Shown here: positions 12,608 to 13,768 of the stretch, in pieces
How positions within the stretch are numbered: position 1 is the first letter of the stretch
Layout of the letters: each line of letters begins with the position of its first letter
Assembly: GCA_029777755.1 (NCBI GenBank)
Contig: JAKORQ010000489.1
Location: 1-13,768, forward strand
Length of the DNA stretch: 13,768 bases
From: Planctomycetota bacterium
Lineage (GTDB): Bacteria; Planctomycetota; Phycisphaerae; Tepidisphaerales; Tepidisphaeraceae
Reading direction: 5' to 3'
Program-made: the position numbers and the translations under genes
Notes under the pieces: generated by a model
The model's input: only the letters and a program-made list of their open reading frames with translations
What the model was told of the DNA's origin: nothing
Database searches by the model: none

Positions 12608-13768
12608 TCACACCCGGAATATCGCCCCCATTTTCCTGCCCAGCAGGTTGTTGGCCAGCAGGATGGTCAGTGTCAGCAGCACCATCGCCCAAACGCCCAG
12701 GGCGCTGGCAACATACGGGCCGTCCTCCAGACGCTGGAACAGCTCATAGATCGCCTTGGTGATCGGCCAGTAGGCCTGCTTCTGCGCCAGGATCAGCGAA
12801 TCGGAAACTTCCAACATCGCGAACGCAAACGCCAGAAGCGCGCCGGCCAGCAGGTTGGCCGCTATCAGCGGGATCATGATCCGTCTGACCGTGGTCAACG
12901 GCGAAGCCCCCAGGTTTCGCGCGGCCAGTTCCAGGTCAGGCGGCGTCTGCTGCAACCCGGCGACGGCGCTGCGCACCACATAGGGCAGACGCCTCACCGC
13001 ATAGGCGATTACCAGCAGCGTGGCCGGGTTCTTCTGCACATCGAGATGCTCCATCAGGGCATGCTCGCCCAGCCAGTGCTTGAGCTGGAAGCTGATGGCC
13101 AAGTAGCCGAACGCCAGCACCAGCCCCGGCACGGCCAACGGCAACATGCTCATGGCGTCGATGAACCCGCGCAGCGGCAGCGTGGAACGGACAATGATCC
13201 ACGCAATCAGGCAGCCCAGCACCACGTCGACAACCGTTGCCAGCAGCGCGAACATCATGCTGTTCTTGATCGCGGGGATCGTCACCTCGTGAGACAGGCC
13301 ATTGATGTAATGCTCGCCGGAAAAGACCATCGGCATGGCCGACTGATACCACGATCCCACGCCCGCGACGCTGGTGAGCACCACGCCGATATGCGGCAGC
13401 AGCGCCAGACCGATCACCACCAGGAACGCCCCAGCCACCATCGCGCCGCGTGCGCCGGAGAGCTTGCGGGTGGTCGCCTGCAGCGACGCCTTGGTTACGC
13501 CGGCCACGTTGCTCCTGCCCAGCAGCACCTTGCCCAGCAGATAGAGCACGATGGATGCCGCCATCATCACGATCACCATCGCATACGGCAGCGGGTTGCC
13601 CTCCACCTGCGTGATGCGCTGGAAGATCTGCACGCTGGTGACGCGGTTGTAGTCAAACATCAGTGGCGTACCCAGCTCCGTGAAGCTCCAGATCAGGACG
13701 ATCGTGCCGCCGGCCAGCAGTCCCGGCCGCATCAGAGGCAGGGTTATGCGTCTGAAGATCGTCCAGCG
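12608..13768 (-). CDS. Two-domain ABC transporter permease, N-terminus cut by window edge
   Basis: This is the inner-membrane channel subunit of a binding-protein-dependent importer, of the FbpB/ThiP/PhnV type that handles Fe(III), thiamine or aminoethylphosphonate. The visible 386 residues run off the right edge. Two EAA loops, where the ATPase docks, are present: the end of the first, RRITLPLMRPGLLAGG, close to the window edge, and the second, LAARNLGASPLTTVRRIMIP. This shows two fused permease domains, as in FbpB. Numerous hydrophobic helices surround them, for example AIKNSMMFALLATVVDVVLGCLIAWIIV, described here by its start after SHEVTIP. The C-terminus is LGRKMGAIFRV. The binding protein and ATPase genes should lie beyond 13768. 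The solute cannot be chosen from sequence; iron is the commonest for this subfamily. Confidence 0.92.
   Translation of the reverse strand, partial: RWTIFRRITLPLMRPGLLAGGTIVLIWSFTELGTPLMFDYNRVTSVQIFQRITQVEGNPLPYAMVIVMMAASIVLYLLGKVLLGRSNVAGVTKASLQATTRKLSGARGAMVAGAFLVVIGLALLPHIGVVLTSVAGVGSWYQSAMPMVFSGEHYINGLSHEVTIPAIKNSMMFALLATVVDVVLGCLIAWIIVRSTLPLRGFIDAMSMLPLAVPGLVLAFGYLAISFQLKHWLGEHALMEHLDVQKNPATLLVIAYAVRRLPYVVRSAVAGLQQTPPDLELAARNLGASPLTTVRRIMIPLIAANLLAGALLAFAFAMLEVSDSLILAQKQAYWPITKAIYELFQRLEDGPYVASALGVWAMVLLTLTILLANNLLGRKMGAIFRV

Overview
The window looks like a chromosomal stretch from a GC-rich Gram-negative bacterium, most likely a member of the Planctomycetota (Phycisphaerae-like). This placement is an inference. 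It rests on an ECF-sigma-like domain fused to a membrane segment and a LolA/RseB-like domain, a PF12831-type FAD oxidoreductase, a Kdo transferase (so an LPS-type outer membrane), and few clear Shine-Dalgarno sequences. No rRNA, tRNA or CRISPR array was seen.

Layout. On the minus strand at the left edge, galK (galactokinase) is followed after 2 nt by rnhA (RNase HI, cut by the window edge). Divergent from galK, on the plus strand, are a SulP anion transporter with a STAS domain, the sigma-like/TM/LolA-like fusion protein, an ADP-ribosylglycohydrolase-family protein and waaA (Kdo transferase). The last two are close enough to be co-transcribed. Convergent with waaA, on the minus strand, is a GH130 glycoside phosphorylase, probably acting on mannosyl-glucose. 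Next comes a self-contained REP-associated tyrosine transposase (RAYT) element, with its gene flanked on both sides by inverted copies of an AACGGGGACG-containing repeat. After it lies a plus-strand FAD-dependent oxidoreductase with a dyad-rich upstream region, including a FadR/GntR-like palindrome. The window ends inside a convergent minus-strand gene for a two-domain ABC permease of the Fe(III)/thiamine/phosphonate type.

How the genes fit together. galK and the GH130 phosphorylase both suit hemicellulose (galactomannan/glucomannan) use: galactose would enter through GalK, and mannosyl-glucose would be split to mannose-1-phosphate and glucose. They are not in one operon, so this link is only inferred. 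waaA belongs to lipid A/LPS core synthesis. No single well-known multi-gene system spans the window.

The most unusual items are: the fusion protein, whose sigma domain has lost the usual core-binding and DNA-binding residues; the RAYT element with paired flanking repeats; three genes with a -10-like hexamer only 7-9 nt before the start codon, suggesting leaderless mRNAs; and an enlarged ADP-ribosylglycohydrolase-family protein next to waaA.
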